NCBI RefSeq assembly: GCF_003201975.1 | Contig: NZ_QJJQ01000001.1 | Location: forward strand, 579,025-643,024 | Source: Pseudogracilibacillus auburnensis | Lineage (GTDB): Bacteria; Bacillota; Bacilli; Bacillales; Amphibacillaceae | Length of the DNA stretch: 64,000 nt | Direction: 5' to 3' | Part shown: positions 1-9,852 of the stretch, in pieces | Layout: each line of letters starts with the position of its first letter | Numbering within the stretch: the first letter of the stretch is position 1 | Translations under genes and position numbers: made by a program | The notes under the pieces: model-generated | What the model was told of the DNA's origin: nothing | Database searches by the model: none | What the model saw: the letters and a program-made list of their open reading frames with translations, nothing else

Positions 1-100
1 CCGCACTTTCTATAAACTTTCCGCAATAGCACCAAACTTTCCGCACTTTCTATGAAATTTTCTCCAATGCAGTCAAACTTCTGAACTTTCTCAAAAATAT
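1..100. repeat. 20-bp tandem array, cut by window edge
   Basis: Five successive 20-bp units start at 1, 21, 41, 61 and 81. The first three begin with CCGCA followed by an A/T-rich tail ending in ACTTT or ATTT; units four and five are more degenerate. The array may continue left of the window. It is one of five phased intergenic arrays in this window. No gene is visible in 1–342. Confidence 0.7.
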
Positions 101-287
101 TTGTACCTACTATTGCTTAAGGTTAAAATAAATCACATTTTTAATCGATACCAAACATTTTACTATTCCACCTTTAAAGAGAGTCACATTAAAGTTATGT
201 TTAATCATTATCTATTTTTTCTAATTCAATGTACTACATAAAAATTAATTTACTTGCCAATCTATTAAAGGTAATGTAAAATTAATT

Positions 288-308
288 AAATCGTAATGAT
301 TACGATTT
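288..308. promoter_or_regulatory. Zur-type operator upstream of the first COG0523 gene
   Basis: A 21-bp palindrome with arms AAATCGTAAT and ATTACGATTT around one central base. This matches the TCGTAATnATTACGA pattern known for Bacillus Zur boxes. It ends 34 bp before the GTG start of the downstream gene, a position suited to zinc-dependent repression. The binding protein is inferred from the motif. Confidence 0.85.
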
Positions 309-342
309 GTGATGGCATAGAAATTAAAATGGAGGTTAAAAG

Positions 343-1317
343 GTGTGGCAAAATAAAATTCCTGTAACGATTATTACTGGTTATTTAGGGTCGGGGAAAA
401 CAACATTACTTAATCGGGTTTTAGCTGATAAGGTAGGAGAAAAATCGGCTGTGATTGTCAATGAGTTTGGAGATATAGGGATTGATAGTCAGCTCGTTTC
501 GACCACGGAAGAAGAAATAATTGAAATAAACAAAGGGTGTATCTGTTGCAATGTTCGTAGTGACTTAATTCGTTTATTAACTAAATTATTAAAAAGAATG
601 CAGCGAAACAAAGTCTATTTTAATCGAGTCATTATTGAGACTACAGGTCTTGCGAATCCAGGTCCTGTTATTCAAACGTTTTTAATGGATGATGTGATGG
701 CCCAGTGGTTTAAAATTGATGCTGTTGTAACAGTGCTAGATGTTAAACATCTTCCATATCATCTAGATGAGCCTGAAGCGAAAGAACAAATTGCATTTAG
801 TGATGTGTTACTATTTAATAAAACAGATCTAGTATCATTAAATAAATTAGATAATTTAGTCGAAAAAGTTTCCGATATGAACCAAACCGCGAAACAATTG
901 TTTTCAGTCAATAGTGAAATTGATACAAAGCAGATTATTGATATTGATTCCTTTCAACTCGGACAAAAACTAGAACTAAATCCGAACTTACTAGATTCTC
1001 ACCATCACCACCACCATAGTGATGTCCGTTCATTTGTGTTAAAGGATGATCGGCCACTCCATATTAATAAGGTGAATCAATGGTTCTCATATCTTGTACA
1101 AATAAAGGGTGAGAACTTGTTCCGATATAAAGGAATTCTATATATAAAAGATTATAAAGAACGAGTCGTTTTTCAAGGTGTTCATATGTTGTTTAGTGGA
1201 AAACAAGATCGGCCATGGAAAAAGGATGAAAAAAAACAAAGTGAGATCGTTTTTATTGGGAAAGATTTGGATGTGGAAGAATTTCGTAAAGGATTCGAAT
1301 ATTGCATGAAAGAGTAA
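343..1317 (+). CDS. COG0523/CobW-family G3E GTPase, zinc metallochaperone candidate
   Basis: A 324-aa P-loop GTPase of the COG0523 family. Walker A GYLGSGKTT is at residues 13–21, the metal-binding C-I-C-C motif at 66–69, and an NKTD-type guanine-specificity motif near 159. A natural run of six histidines lies at residues 220–225, between the GTPase and C-terminal domains; such His stretches in this family are thought to bind zinc. The GTG start at 343 has GGAGG seven bases upstream. The gene follows a Zur-type palindrome and is followed by a second COG0523 gene with its own palindrome, so both are probably induced under zinc limitation. The client protein cannot be read from sequence. Confidence 0.85.
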   Translation: MWQNKIPVTIITGYLGSGKTTLLNRVLADKVGEKSAVIVNEFGDIGIDSQLVSTTEEEIIEINKGCICCNVRSDLIRLLTKLLKRMQRNKVYFNRVIIETTGLANPGPVIQTFLMDDVMAQWFKIDAVVTVLDVKHLPYHLDEPEAKEQIAFSDVLLFNKTDLVSLNKLDNLVEKVSDMNQTAKQLFSVNSEIDTKQIIDIDSFQLGQKLELNPNLLDSHHHHHHSDVRSFVLKDDRPLHINKVNQWFSYLVQIKGENLFRYKGILYIKDYKERVVFQGVHMLFSGKQDRPWKKDEKKQSEIVFIGKDLDVEEFRKGFEYCMKE

Positions 1318-1336
1318 TTTATTTTTTTTACAAATT

Positions 1337-1356
1337 AAATCGTAATCATTACGATT
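1337..1356. promoter_or_regulatory. Zur-type operator upstream of zagA
   Basis: An inverted repeat with arms AATCGTAAT and ATTACGATT around a central C. It is essentially the reverse complement of the operator at 288–308. It lies 17 bp before the downstream ATG and just ahead of the ribosome binding site, so the second gene can be controlled separately although the two genes are only 56 bp apart. Confidence 0.85.
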
Positions 1357-1373
1357 GAAAAGGAGTGCTTTAA

Positions 1374-2567
1374 ATGAAAAAACAAGTTCCAGTAACAGTA
1401 TTAAGCGGTTATTTAGGATCTGGTAAGACGACATTATTAAATCATATTTTAAACAATAAGGAAGGTCTAAAGGTTGCAGTCATCGTAAACGATATGAGTG
1501 AAATCAATATTGATGCAGAGTTAGTAAAGCAAGAAAGTTCCCTTTCGCGTACTGAAGAAAAATTAGTGGAAATATCAAATGGTTGTATTTGCTGTACATT
1601 ACGTGAAGATTTATTAGTAGAAGTTCAACGAATCGTAGAAAATGGTGGAATTGACTATATCATTATTGAATCATCTGGAATATCTGAACCGATTCCTGTC
1701 GCACATACATTTACATATGAAGACGAAGAATTAAATATAGATTTATCACAATTTACTCGTTTAGATACGATGGTAACAGTTGTTGATGCCAATCGATTCT
1801 GGCATGATTTTGAATCTGGAGATAGTTTATTAGACCGAAAAGAAGCAATCAGTGAAGAAGATGAAAGAGAAATAGCTGATTTACTATTAGACCAAATAGA
1901 GTTCTGTGATGTTTTAATTATTAACAAAAGTGATCTTATTAGTAAAGAAGAACTGGAAAAATTAAAACGAGTACTGCATACATTACAGCCTGATGCAAAA
2001 GTAATTGTCACTTCACACGGACAAGTAGATCCTGCAGATATTTTAGGAACGAATTTATTTGATTTTGATAAAGCAAGTTCATCGGCTGGTTGGATTAAAG
2101 AACTTGAGTTGGGGCATGAAAATCACGTTCCGGAAACTGATGAATATGGAATCTCATCCTTTGTTTATGTAAGACGAGAGCCATTTCACACCGCGCGTTT
2201 GGCTGATTGGTTAGAACATATGCCTAAAAGTATTGTTCGAGCAAAAGGGATTGCATGGTGTGCGACAAGAAATGATGTTGCCTTACTTATGTCACAAGCT
2301 GGACCGTCCGTTTCACTTGAGCCAGTTACTTACTGGGTCGCTTCTTTGCCAAAATTGGAGCAAGAAGAAATAATGAAGGAAAATCCAGATGTTTTAGATG
2401 ACTGGGATGATGAATACGGCGACCGTTTAACAAGACTAGTTTTTATTGGAGTTGATTTAGATCAACAAGAAATATCGGAAGAATTGGATCGTTGTTTATT
2501 AACAGAAACAGAACATGAATCAGAATGGGAACAATTACCTGACCCATTTAATTGGGAAATAGCCTAG
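1374..2567 (+). CDS. zagA: ZagA/YciC-like zinc-responsive GTPase metallochaperone
   Basis: A 397-aa COG0523 GTPase, the same length as I recall for B. subtilis ZagA (YciC), which it resembles along its length. Walker A GYLGSGKTT is at residues 12–20 and C-I-C-C at 71–74. The central VDANRFWHD and C-terminal ALLMSQAGPSV segments are typical of YciC. In B. subtilis the gene is Zur-repressed, and ZagA supports folate synthesis during zinc starvation by helping the GTP cyclohydrolase FolEA. The ATG has AGGAG upstream and a Zur-type box directly ahead. A rho-independent terminator follows the stop codon. Confidence 0.9.
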   Translation: MKKQVPVTVLSGYLGSGKTTLLNHILNNKEGLKVAVIVNDMSEINIDAELVKQESSLSRTEEKLVEISNGCICCTLREDLLVEVQRIVENGGIDYIIIESSGISEPIPVAHTFTYEDEELNIDLSQFTRLDTMVTVVDANRFWHDFESGDSLLDRKEAISEEDEREIADLLLDQIEFCDVLIINKSDLISKEELEKLKRVLHTLQPDAKVIVTSHGQVDPADILGTNLFDFDKASSSAGWIKELELGHENHVPETDEYGISSFVYVRREPFHTARLADWLEHMPKSIVRAKGIAWCATRNDVALLMSQAGPSVSLEPVTYWVASLPKLEQEEIMKENPDVLDDWDDEYGDRLTRLVFIGVDLDQQEISEELDRCLLTETEHESEWEQLPDPFNWEIA

Positions 2568-2586
2568 ATTTAAAGGGAAATTTATT

Positions 2587-2633
2587 AAACGGCTTTAGCT
2601 CTTCATTCAATTGAGCTAGAGTCGTTTATTTTT
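2587..2633 (+). terminator. Rho-independent terminator after zagA
   Basis: Arms beginning AAACGGCTTTAGCTC and ending GAGCTAGAGTCGTTT form a long stem with two mismatches, followed by a T-rich tail. It closes the zinc-gene unit. Confidence 0.8.
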
Positions 2634-3041
2634 ATTATCATTTATAAATGGTATATGTATCTATTTTATACTGGTCTTTCTCTCAATTTTACTTCTTCTA
2701 TTTCGATTTATATAAAAAATGAAATAAGGTAACTTTTTTGGAGATGAAAAACGTCTACATTATCTTTACCGTATTTATCATATAAATCTACTATCCAAAA
2801 GATGAGTTATTTTCAGTTAGGAATCGATAGAACGATATTCTATTTTCACTAATTTGATTTTTATTTATCTAAGGAAGCAGTTTTAGGTGGCTTCACTTAG
2901 CTGATAGTTACGTATAGACATTTTTAATAGTTTTCAAGTACAACTATTCTTTTATATAAAAATGAATAGTATGTCTACGATAGTAGCCGTAGCAACTGTT
3001 TTCCAATTTTAATAGCTTAGTAGTGAACGGTAAATATTTAG
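2634..3041. other. Intergenic region, no gene seen
   Basis: About 400 bp of A/T-rich DNA between the zinc genes and the spore-surface locus. I see no convincing reading frame or RNA gene. The promoter of the downstream spore genes must lie here, but I could not assign a sporulation sigma-factor site with confidence. Confidence 0.5.
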
Positions 3042-3057
3042 GGAGGAGTTGAATGAA

Positions 3058-3471
3058 GTGGGAAGTTGTAGAGGATGTTGCCACGATAAAAGGTGTCATG
3101 AACTAAGATGTCATTGCACTTGTCGAAAGAAGGATCATTGTGATCATCACCAAAAACTACTAAAAGATTGTATATGTGCAGAGTGGACTATACCATCAGG
3201 ACAGAGTCAAACGGTTTTCCAAACTTCTGGGCATAGACAAATTTTTGCTTCTGGATTTATTACTTTGCAAGATAGCCATTCAGATTATGTAACTGCAAGG
3301 TTTTTTCTAGATGGATATGAAGTGGGAGCACCAATAAGAGTATTTAAGGATAGTAGTGTTGCGTTTTCGCTTACAAAATTTGATCGAATAACTGTTGAAT
3401 GTGCAAATGCTAATGATGTGGAAGAAAGATGTGAAGGAGAGATTTGTTTAACAGTTAGGTCTCCAATGTAG
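3058..3471 (+). CDS. Endospore-appendage-like protein (DUF3992/Ena-type)
   Basis: About 137 aa. The N-terminal 40 residues are rich in Cys and His, with several C-x-C pairs. A beta-rich domain follows: EWTIPSGQ, a mid FDRITVE strand, and a closing CLTVRSPM. This layout, a Cys-bearing N-terminal connector followed by a single beta-sandwich, resembles DUF3992/Ena subunits that form disulfide-linked endospore appendages in the Bacillus cereus group. Start: a TTG at 3049 is in frame but touches the GGAGGAG ribosome site; GTG at 3058 has usable spacing, so I prefer it. The stop is 35 bp before the collagen-like gene, suggesting one transcript. The family call rests on pattern resemblance, not a search. 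Confidence 0.6.
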   Translation: MGSCRGCCHDKRCHELRCHCTCRKKDHCDHHQKLLKDCICAEWTIPSGQSQTVFQTSGHRQIFASGFITLQDSHSDYVTARFFLDGYEVGAPIRVFKDSSVAFSLTKFDRITVECANANDVEERCEGEICLTVRSPM

Positions 3472-3484
3472 GATTTGTTATTCA

Positions 3485-5566
<2,082 letters not shown>

Positions 5567-5571
5567 TCATT

Positions 5572-5604
5572 GTTTGGGAAAGAATAAATTATTCTTTCCC
5601 AAAC
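5572..5604 (+). terminator. Long perfect hairpin after the collagen gene
   Basis: Arms GTTTGGGAAAGAAT and ATTCTTTCCCAAAC form a 14-bp perfect stem with a 5-base loop, starting 13 bp after the stop. The tail is GTATAAATTC rather than a T run, so it could be a weak terminator or an mRNA-stabilising stem between the collagen and glycosyltransferase genes. Confidence 0.6.
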
Positions 5605-5667
5605 GTATAAATTCATCATGATAGTAGGTATAGTTTAATGTATTCATTAACATAATGGGGTGTTCAT

Positions 5668-6753
5668 ATGATAACAATTAGTCTTTGTATGATTGTAAAG
5701 AATGAAGAAGAGGTGTTGGCAGGATGTTTAAATAGTGTAAAGGAATATTGTGATGAAATAATTATTGTAGACACGGGATCAACAGATGAAACTAAAAAGA
5801 TTGCAAGTAAATTTACAAAAAAGATTTATGATTTTAAATGGATAGACGATTTTTCCGCAGCTAGAAACTTTGCGTTTAGTAAAGCAAGAATGGATTTTAT
5901 TTTTTGGCTAGATGCAGATGATATCTTACTTGAAAATGATCAAAAAAAACTAAGAAATTTAAAAAAATCATTAAATACCGATATCGATGCTGTCTCCATG
6001 AATTATATTTTACAATTTGATGAATATGGTAAACCATCATTTTACTTTCGAAGACATCGTCTAGTTAAAAGAATCAATAACTTTCAATGGAAAGGGCAAG
6101 TTCATGAATATTTAGAAGTAGGGGGGAATATTTTACAAGCCGATATCGCTGTAACTCACCGAAAAAATAAAAAAAATAAAGATCAACAATCAAGTGATCG
6201 AAATATAAAAATATACGAAAAAAGATTAGAAAAAAATGAAAAATTTAGTCCACGAGATTTATATTATTATGCCAATGAATTAAAGGATCATCGGCAATAC
6301 AATAAAGCAATTCAGTATTATCAAAAGTTTATAAATTGCGATCAAGGTTGGTATGAAGATAAAATTAGAGCGTGTCTTTATATGTCAGATATTTACCGAG
6401 TAAAAAAAGAACATGAAAATGAATGTAAACTATTATTACAAACATTTAAATATGATAAACCACGACCCGAAACATGTTGTAAATTGGGAGACTACTTTTT
6501 ACGGAAGAAATTGTATTATCCAGCAATATATTGGTTTGAAACGGCTGTACGAACTAAATATAAGAATCCCCAAGGCTTTCATCACGAAGCATTTTCAACA
6601 TGGTACCCTCATCTGTCACTATGTTTTTCTTATTGGAGAATTGGAAATAAGGAAAAGTCTATTTACCACCATGAGATCGTAAAAAACATTCGTCCAAATG
6701 ACCCCAAAGTCTTATATAATGAACAATTTTTTAATGGGACAGCAAAAAAATGA
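5668..6753 (+). CDS. Family-2 glycosyltransferase with TPR-like C-terminus
   Basis: 361 aa. The N-terminal GT-A domain (about 1–180) shows SLCMIVKNEE, VDTGSTD and the nucleotide-sugar/metal motif DADD at residues 82–85. The C-terminal half (about 190–340) is helical and TPR-like, with repeats such as LYYYANELKDHRQYNKAIQY. This architecture is common in Bacillus protein and peptide glycosyltransferases related to SunS-like enzymes. The gene follows a threonine-rich collagen protein in the same direction and is 18 bp from a pyruvyl transferase gene. I infer that it glycosylates the collagen threonines or extends that glycan. Donor sugar is unknown. Confidence 0.8.
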   Translation: MITISLCMIVKNEEEVLAGCLNSVKEYCDEIIIVDTGSTDETKKIASKFTKKIYDFKWIDDFSAARNFAFSKARMDFIFWLDADDILLENDQKKLRNLKKSLNTDIDAVSMNYILQFDEYGKPSFYFRRHRLVKRINNFQWKGQVHEYLEVGGNILQADIAVTHRKNKKNKDQQSSDRNIKIYEKRLEKNEKFSPRDLYYYANELKDHRQYNKAIQYYQKFINCDQGWYEDKIRACLYMSDIYRVKKEHENECKLLLQTFKYDKPRPETCCKLGDYFLRKKLYYPAIYWFETAVRTKYKNPQGFHHEAFSTWYPHLSLCFSYWRIGNKEKSIYHHEIVKNIRPNDPKVLYNEQFFNGTAKK

Positions 6754-6771
6754 ATAAAAGAGAGGCTAACA

Positions 6772-7833
6772 ATGATTAAGATAAAAAATGTTTTATATCT
6801 AGGCTGGTTAGGGAAAGGAAATGTAGGCGATGATGTATTATTTGAATTGTTCAAAAAGATGTTTTATAAATATGCTACTTCCAACCAAAATAATATTGCT
6901 GTAAATTTTGACACATTTCCAATCGTTAACAATTATAAAATAGATGTATCTGCATATGATCTTATCGTGCTAGGTGGCGGTTCATTAATTCACCTACCTT
7001 ATTGGTTGAAAATATGTAAGGAAGCTTCAGATAAAGGGATTCCTATCGTATCGTGGGGCACAGGTTTTGATCATAAATACAAATCAGATCATTCCCTTCA
7101 TTTATTTCAACATATTAATCAATATAAGTCTATATACGACAGTTTCACCTATTTAAGTGTTCGTGGACCTTTTACTAAAAAGTTATTAACTGATATTGGA
7201 GTCGAAAAAGAAATTCATGAAATAGGGGATCCTGCCTTATTTTATGCATCAGAAACATTTGGGAAATCATTTGTCAACACAGATAAAAACGACAAACAAA
7301 TATTGATCAATTGGGGTACATCCTTTAATAATATTTTTGGAAATAATGAACTTTATGTAGAGAATGAACTAGTGAAAGTTATTCATTATTTACTCGACAA
7401 AGGGTATCGTGTGAAAATTTATCCAATTTGGACGGAGGATATTGATGCAGTAAAACGACTGAAGGAAAAAGTATCTGATCGTCGATGTGAAATACAGACA
7501 GTTGTTTATGATGCTAGAACGACTCAACAAATGATTGAAAAAAGTTATATAACGATTAACTTTAAACTACATGCAAATATTATGTCTGCTTCTGTAAATA
7601 GACCATTTATTTCATTGGCTTATCGGGGAAAATGTTTTGATTTTGCTGAAACAGTTCAATGTGCGGATCATGCCATTGCAACTGACGAAGTTACAGCAGA
7701 TAAAGTTATTCATTTAGTGAATAATACGTTTGAATACTACCATGAAATAGTAGATAAAATTGTTCAAAAGAAAAAAGTATTTTATCCCCGCCTTCTTCAT
7801 TCAATTCGAACCATTTCAAACATACTCCATTAA
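6772..7833 (+). CDS. Polysaccharide pyruvyl transferase family protein
   Basis: 353 aa with the hallmarks of the polysaccharide pyruvyl transferase (CsaB/PssM-type) family: an N-terminal GNVGDD loop at residues 16–21, a GGGSLIH strand near residue 67, a WGTGFD motif, YLSVRGPFTKKLL, and a C-terminal FKLHANIMSASVNRPFISLAY segment. Members add ketal-linked pyruvate to sugars or act as related sugar transferases. It lies 18 bp after the glycosyltransferase and 18 bp before the CotY/Ena-like gene, so probably belongs to the same operon. I infer modification of the spore-surface glycan. Confidence 0.8.
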   Translation: MIKIKNVLYLGWLGKGNVGDDVLFELFKKMFYKYATSNQNNIAVNFDTFPIVNNYKIDVSAYDLIVLGGGSLIHLPYWLKICKEASDKGIPIVSWGTGFDHKYKSDHSLHLFQHINQYKSIYDSFTYLSVRGPFTKKLLTDIGVEKEIHEIGDPALFYASETFGKSFVNTDKNDKQILINWGTSFNNIFGNNELYVENELVKVIHYLLDKGYRVKIYPIWTEDIDAVKRLKEKVSDRRCEIQTVVYDARTTQQMIEKSYITINFKLHANIMSASVNRPFISLAYRGKCFDFAETVQCADHAIATDEVTADKVIHLVNNTFEYYHEIVDKIVQKKKVFYPRLLHSIRTISNILH

Positions 7834-7851
7834 GAAAGGAGTTTAGTTTCA

Positions 7852-8442
7852 TTGATGTATCTAAAGCAAAATTGTGTAAATAAACCAATCATGTTCTTTT
7901 TACGAAATGGGGAAGTGTTCAAAACGAGAAGTATGAAAAATAATGTAATAACGAAATTTTTTTTAATTACTTCTATTGATAAAACATGTATCACATTTAT
8001 GCAATTGCGCCCTTGTTATATTTGTTACAATAACTATTCGTTCGAACCAACTTATGAATATATAACGATGGAAAAAAGCGTTTTTTGTGCCTACCATATC
8101 CTGAATGATGTATGTATTCGAAAATGCAAACATCATATTTGTTGCTTTAGTGATTGTTTAATTGGTCACTTTACATTATTGCCTGGGAATAACGAAGCAA
8201 CCATATGGAAATCAAATATGGCTAATAAACAATCGGGTACACTTCAAATACAATTAAAAGATAAAATATCTTCACCTGTTAAGGTTATCATTCAAAACGG
8301 TTATGTGCATTCCATTACAAGCTTAAAATCTAAAATAATATGTTTAGATGGAGCCAAACATATTACAATTAAATCAAACGGAGATGAAAAAGTTAAGGGA
8401 TGCTTTAAAATTGAAATGAACAGCATGATTGAACAAATTTAA
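7852..8442 (+). CDS. CotY/ExsY-like N-terminus joined to Ena-like C-terminal segment
   Basis: 196 aa, Cys-rich. Residues about 11–58 (KPIMFFLRNGEVFK, then FFLITSIDKTCITFMQLRPC) align by eye with the core of the CotY/CotZ/ExsY spore crust and exosporium proteins. A Cys/His cluster (CIRKCKHHICC) follows near residue 90. Residues about 115–190 start with LLPGNNEATIWKS and end CFKIEMNSM, a single beta-sandwich-like run resembling DUF3992 appendage subunits. If both readings hold, the protein could link an appendage to the spore surface. TTG at 7852 is ten bases after AAAGGAG; the adjacent ATG at 7855 is the alternative. The domain reading is tentative. Confidence 0.55.
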   Translation: MMYLKQNCVNKPIMFFLRNGEVFKTRSMKNNVITKFFLITSIDKTCITFMQLRPCYICYNNYSFEPTYEYITMEKSVFCAYHILNDVCIRKCKHHICCFSDCLIGHFTLLPGNNEATIWKSNMANKQSGTLQIQLKDKISSPVKVIIQNGYVHSITSLKSKIICLDGAKHITIKSNGDEKVKGCFKIEMNSMIEQI

Positions 8443-8730
8443 AGAAAGTGTTTTTTATTCTTTACAGATGTGCTTTGAGTGTTAAAATATCGGTGAAAGA
8501 ATCATGTGATGAAAATATTAGTTTCAATGGTCAAGAATTCATCCTCTTTCACTGATACATATTTTTTTATTATCTCACTTTCGCACCGATAAAATGAGTG
8601 TAAACAGTTCGCTTAGTTAAGTCTGAGACGATTCTAATTATTCTCTTGATGACTTGTGAGACTACGAATATTTCTCCTACTAAAAAGATATGTTTTTTGT
8701 TACATATAAGATATAAACTGCACAGAAACT

Positions 8731-9284
8731 TTGATTAGTGGATGGCTTACCGCTACGGAAATTACACTTCGCTTTCCGCGGGCAACGTCTCAACTAATTT
8801 CAAACGTTTTATTCAAAACGTTTGAAATGGATTTTCGGCTGTTGCTTTTCCAGCAAATATTTACGATGGGACGAGCATTTAGCGCAGTCCCAGGAGTTAT
8901 CGTGCATTCGGATTCTACACAAATATGGAATGTTGACTTTTTCTTTATCCTATTGGATGAGTGATACAAAGGGATGGAAAATATGCCTTTTGGCCATTAA
9001 AACAACCTATCTTTTTGGCATCATTTCGGATAGTTTTTCAGTGGCCTCCCTTTTCACCTGCAGGAGTCTCCGTGTATTTCCTTCCCTCAGGTGGGTGTTG
9101 TCACTTATTACAGTTATTTATGGGTGTAATCACATAATTATCATTTACCTTAAGTATAGTTGATTGAAGTATAGGACAGTCGACTCCTGGGACTGCACTT
9201 CCGTTCGTCCCACCGTAAAGATTTGCACTAGCACGTCCTCTGAAGCCGTGCCCATGGAAAGCGACTGTCCGTAGCGAAAATCAA
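8731..9284. repeat. Decayed ~550-bp intergenic element with imperfect inverted ends
   Basis: The left end begins TTGATT, then CGCTACGGA and CGCTTTCCGCGGGCA. The right end read in reverse complement gives TTGATTTTCGCTACGGA and CGCTTTCCATGGGCA, so the ends are inverted repeats. The interior holds GATGGGACGAGCATTTAGC (from 8865) and a degenerate reverse copy near 9190–9220. No transposase is visible. It resembles palindromic intergenic repeats seen in many Bacillaceae. Short open frames inside it look accidental. The flanks 8443–8730 and 9285–9830 hold nothing I recognise. Confidence 0.6.
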
Positions 9285-9837
9285 CGGTGCTGTGACTGGT
9301 TCTACTCGAAATGTCAAATTAAGTTACTGCGCAGTTTTTTTCAAATGCGTGATAATAGCAACTACGTAACGAAAAGAGCAATGGAGTCTAAAGATACGTG
9401 CTTATACCTTAGGCAACCGCTCACCTAAAGTCAATTTGAGCATTGTATCTTCATCCTATTTCACTCGACAAAAGCTTTTTGGTTCAATTTACTCTTCAGG
9501 TGGAGTAATTATCATAAAGTTCATTTAAGTACTTTCAACTTAACGCATGACTTATTTCCTTTAATTGATTAATACGAGTATGAATAAACCAAATTCAATT
9601 GCAATATAGAATAAATCTGAAACGGTTGATTACAATAATTGTATATACTTACATCCATCATCTGTCACCAAATTAACCTAGTTCTTGTGTTTCTTCCATA
9701 AACAGGTTACTCATTCATTGTGTGATAAACATAATGCGAAAAGATTTGTTGTGTGATATTATAGTTAAAAATTGGAAAAAATCAGGTGATATGGGAGGCG
9801 ATTTTATCAAGAATATCAAGCTTCAAATTAAAACAAA
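9285..9837. other. Non-coding region upstream of opuE
   Basis: About 550 bp without a convincing gene. It must contain the opuE promoter. In B. subtilis opuE is driven by sigA and sigB promoters under osmotic stress; I could not place either site here confidently. Confidence 0.4.
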
Positions 9838-9852
9838 GAGGAGGGAATGGGT

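Noticed and set aside
1000..1017. Hexahistidine as a vector or tag contaminant
   Set aside because: The codons are mixed, the stretch is internal to a COG0523 protein where His-rich loops are normal, and flanking DNA is continuous chromosome.
3053..3106. Short frame of 17 codons from ATG 3053 ahead of the Ena-like gene
   Set aside because: It overlaps the Cys-rich start of the real gene in another frame and has no feature of its own; an ATG close to the ribosome site is the only support.
8731..9163. Two open frames of 77 and 113 codons inside the decayed element before opuE
   Set aside because: They cover inverted repeat sequence shared with other non-coding elements and lack ribosome sites.
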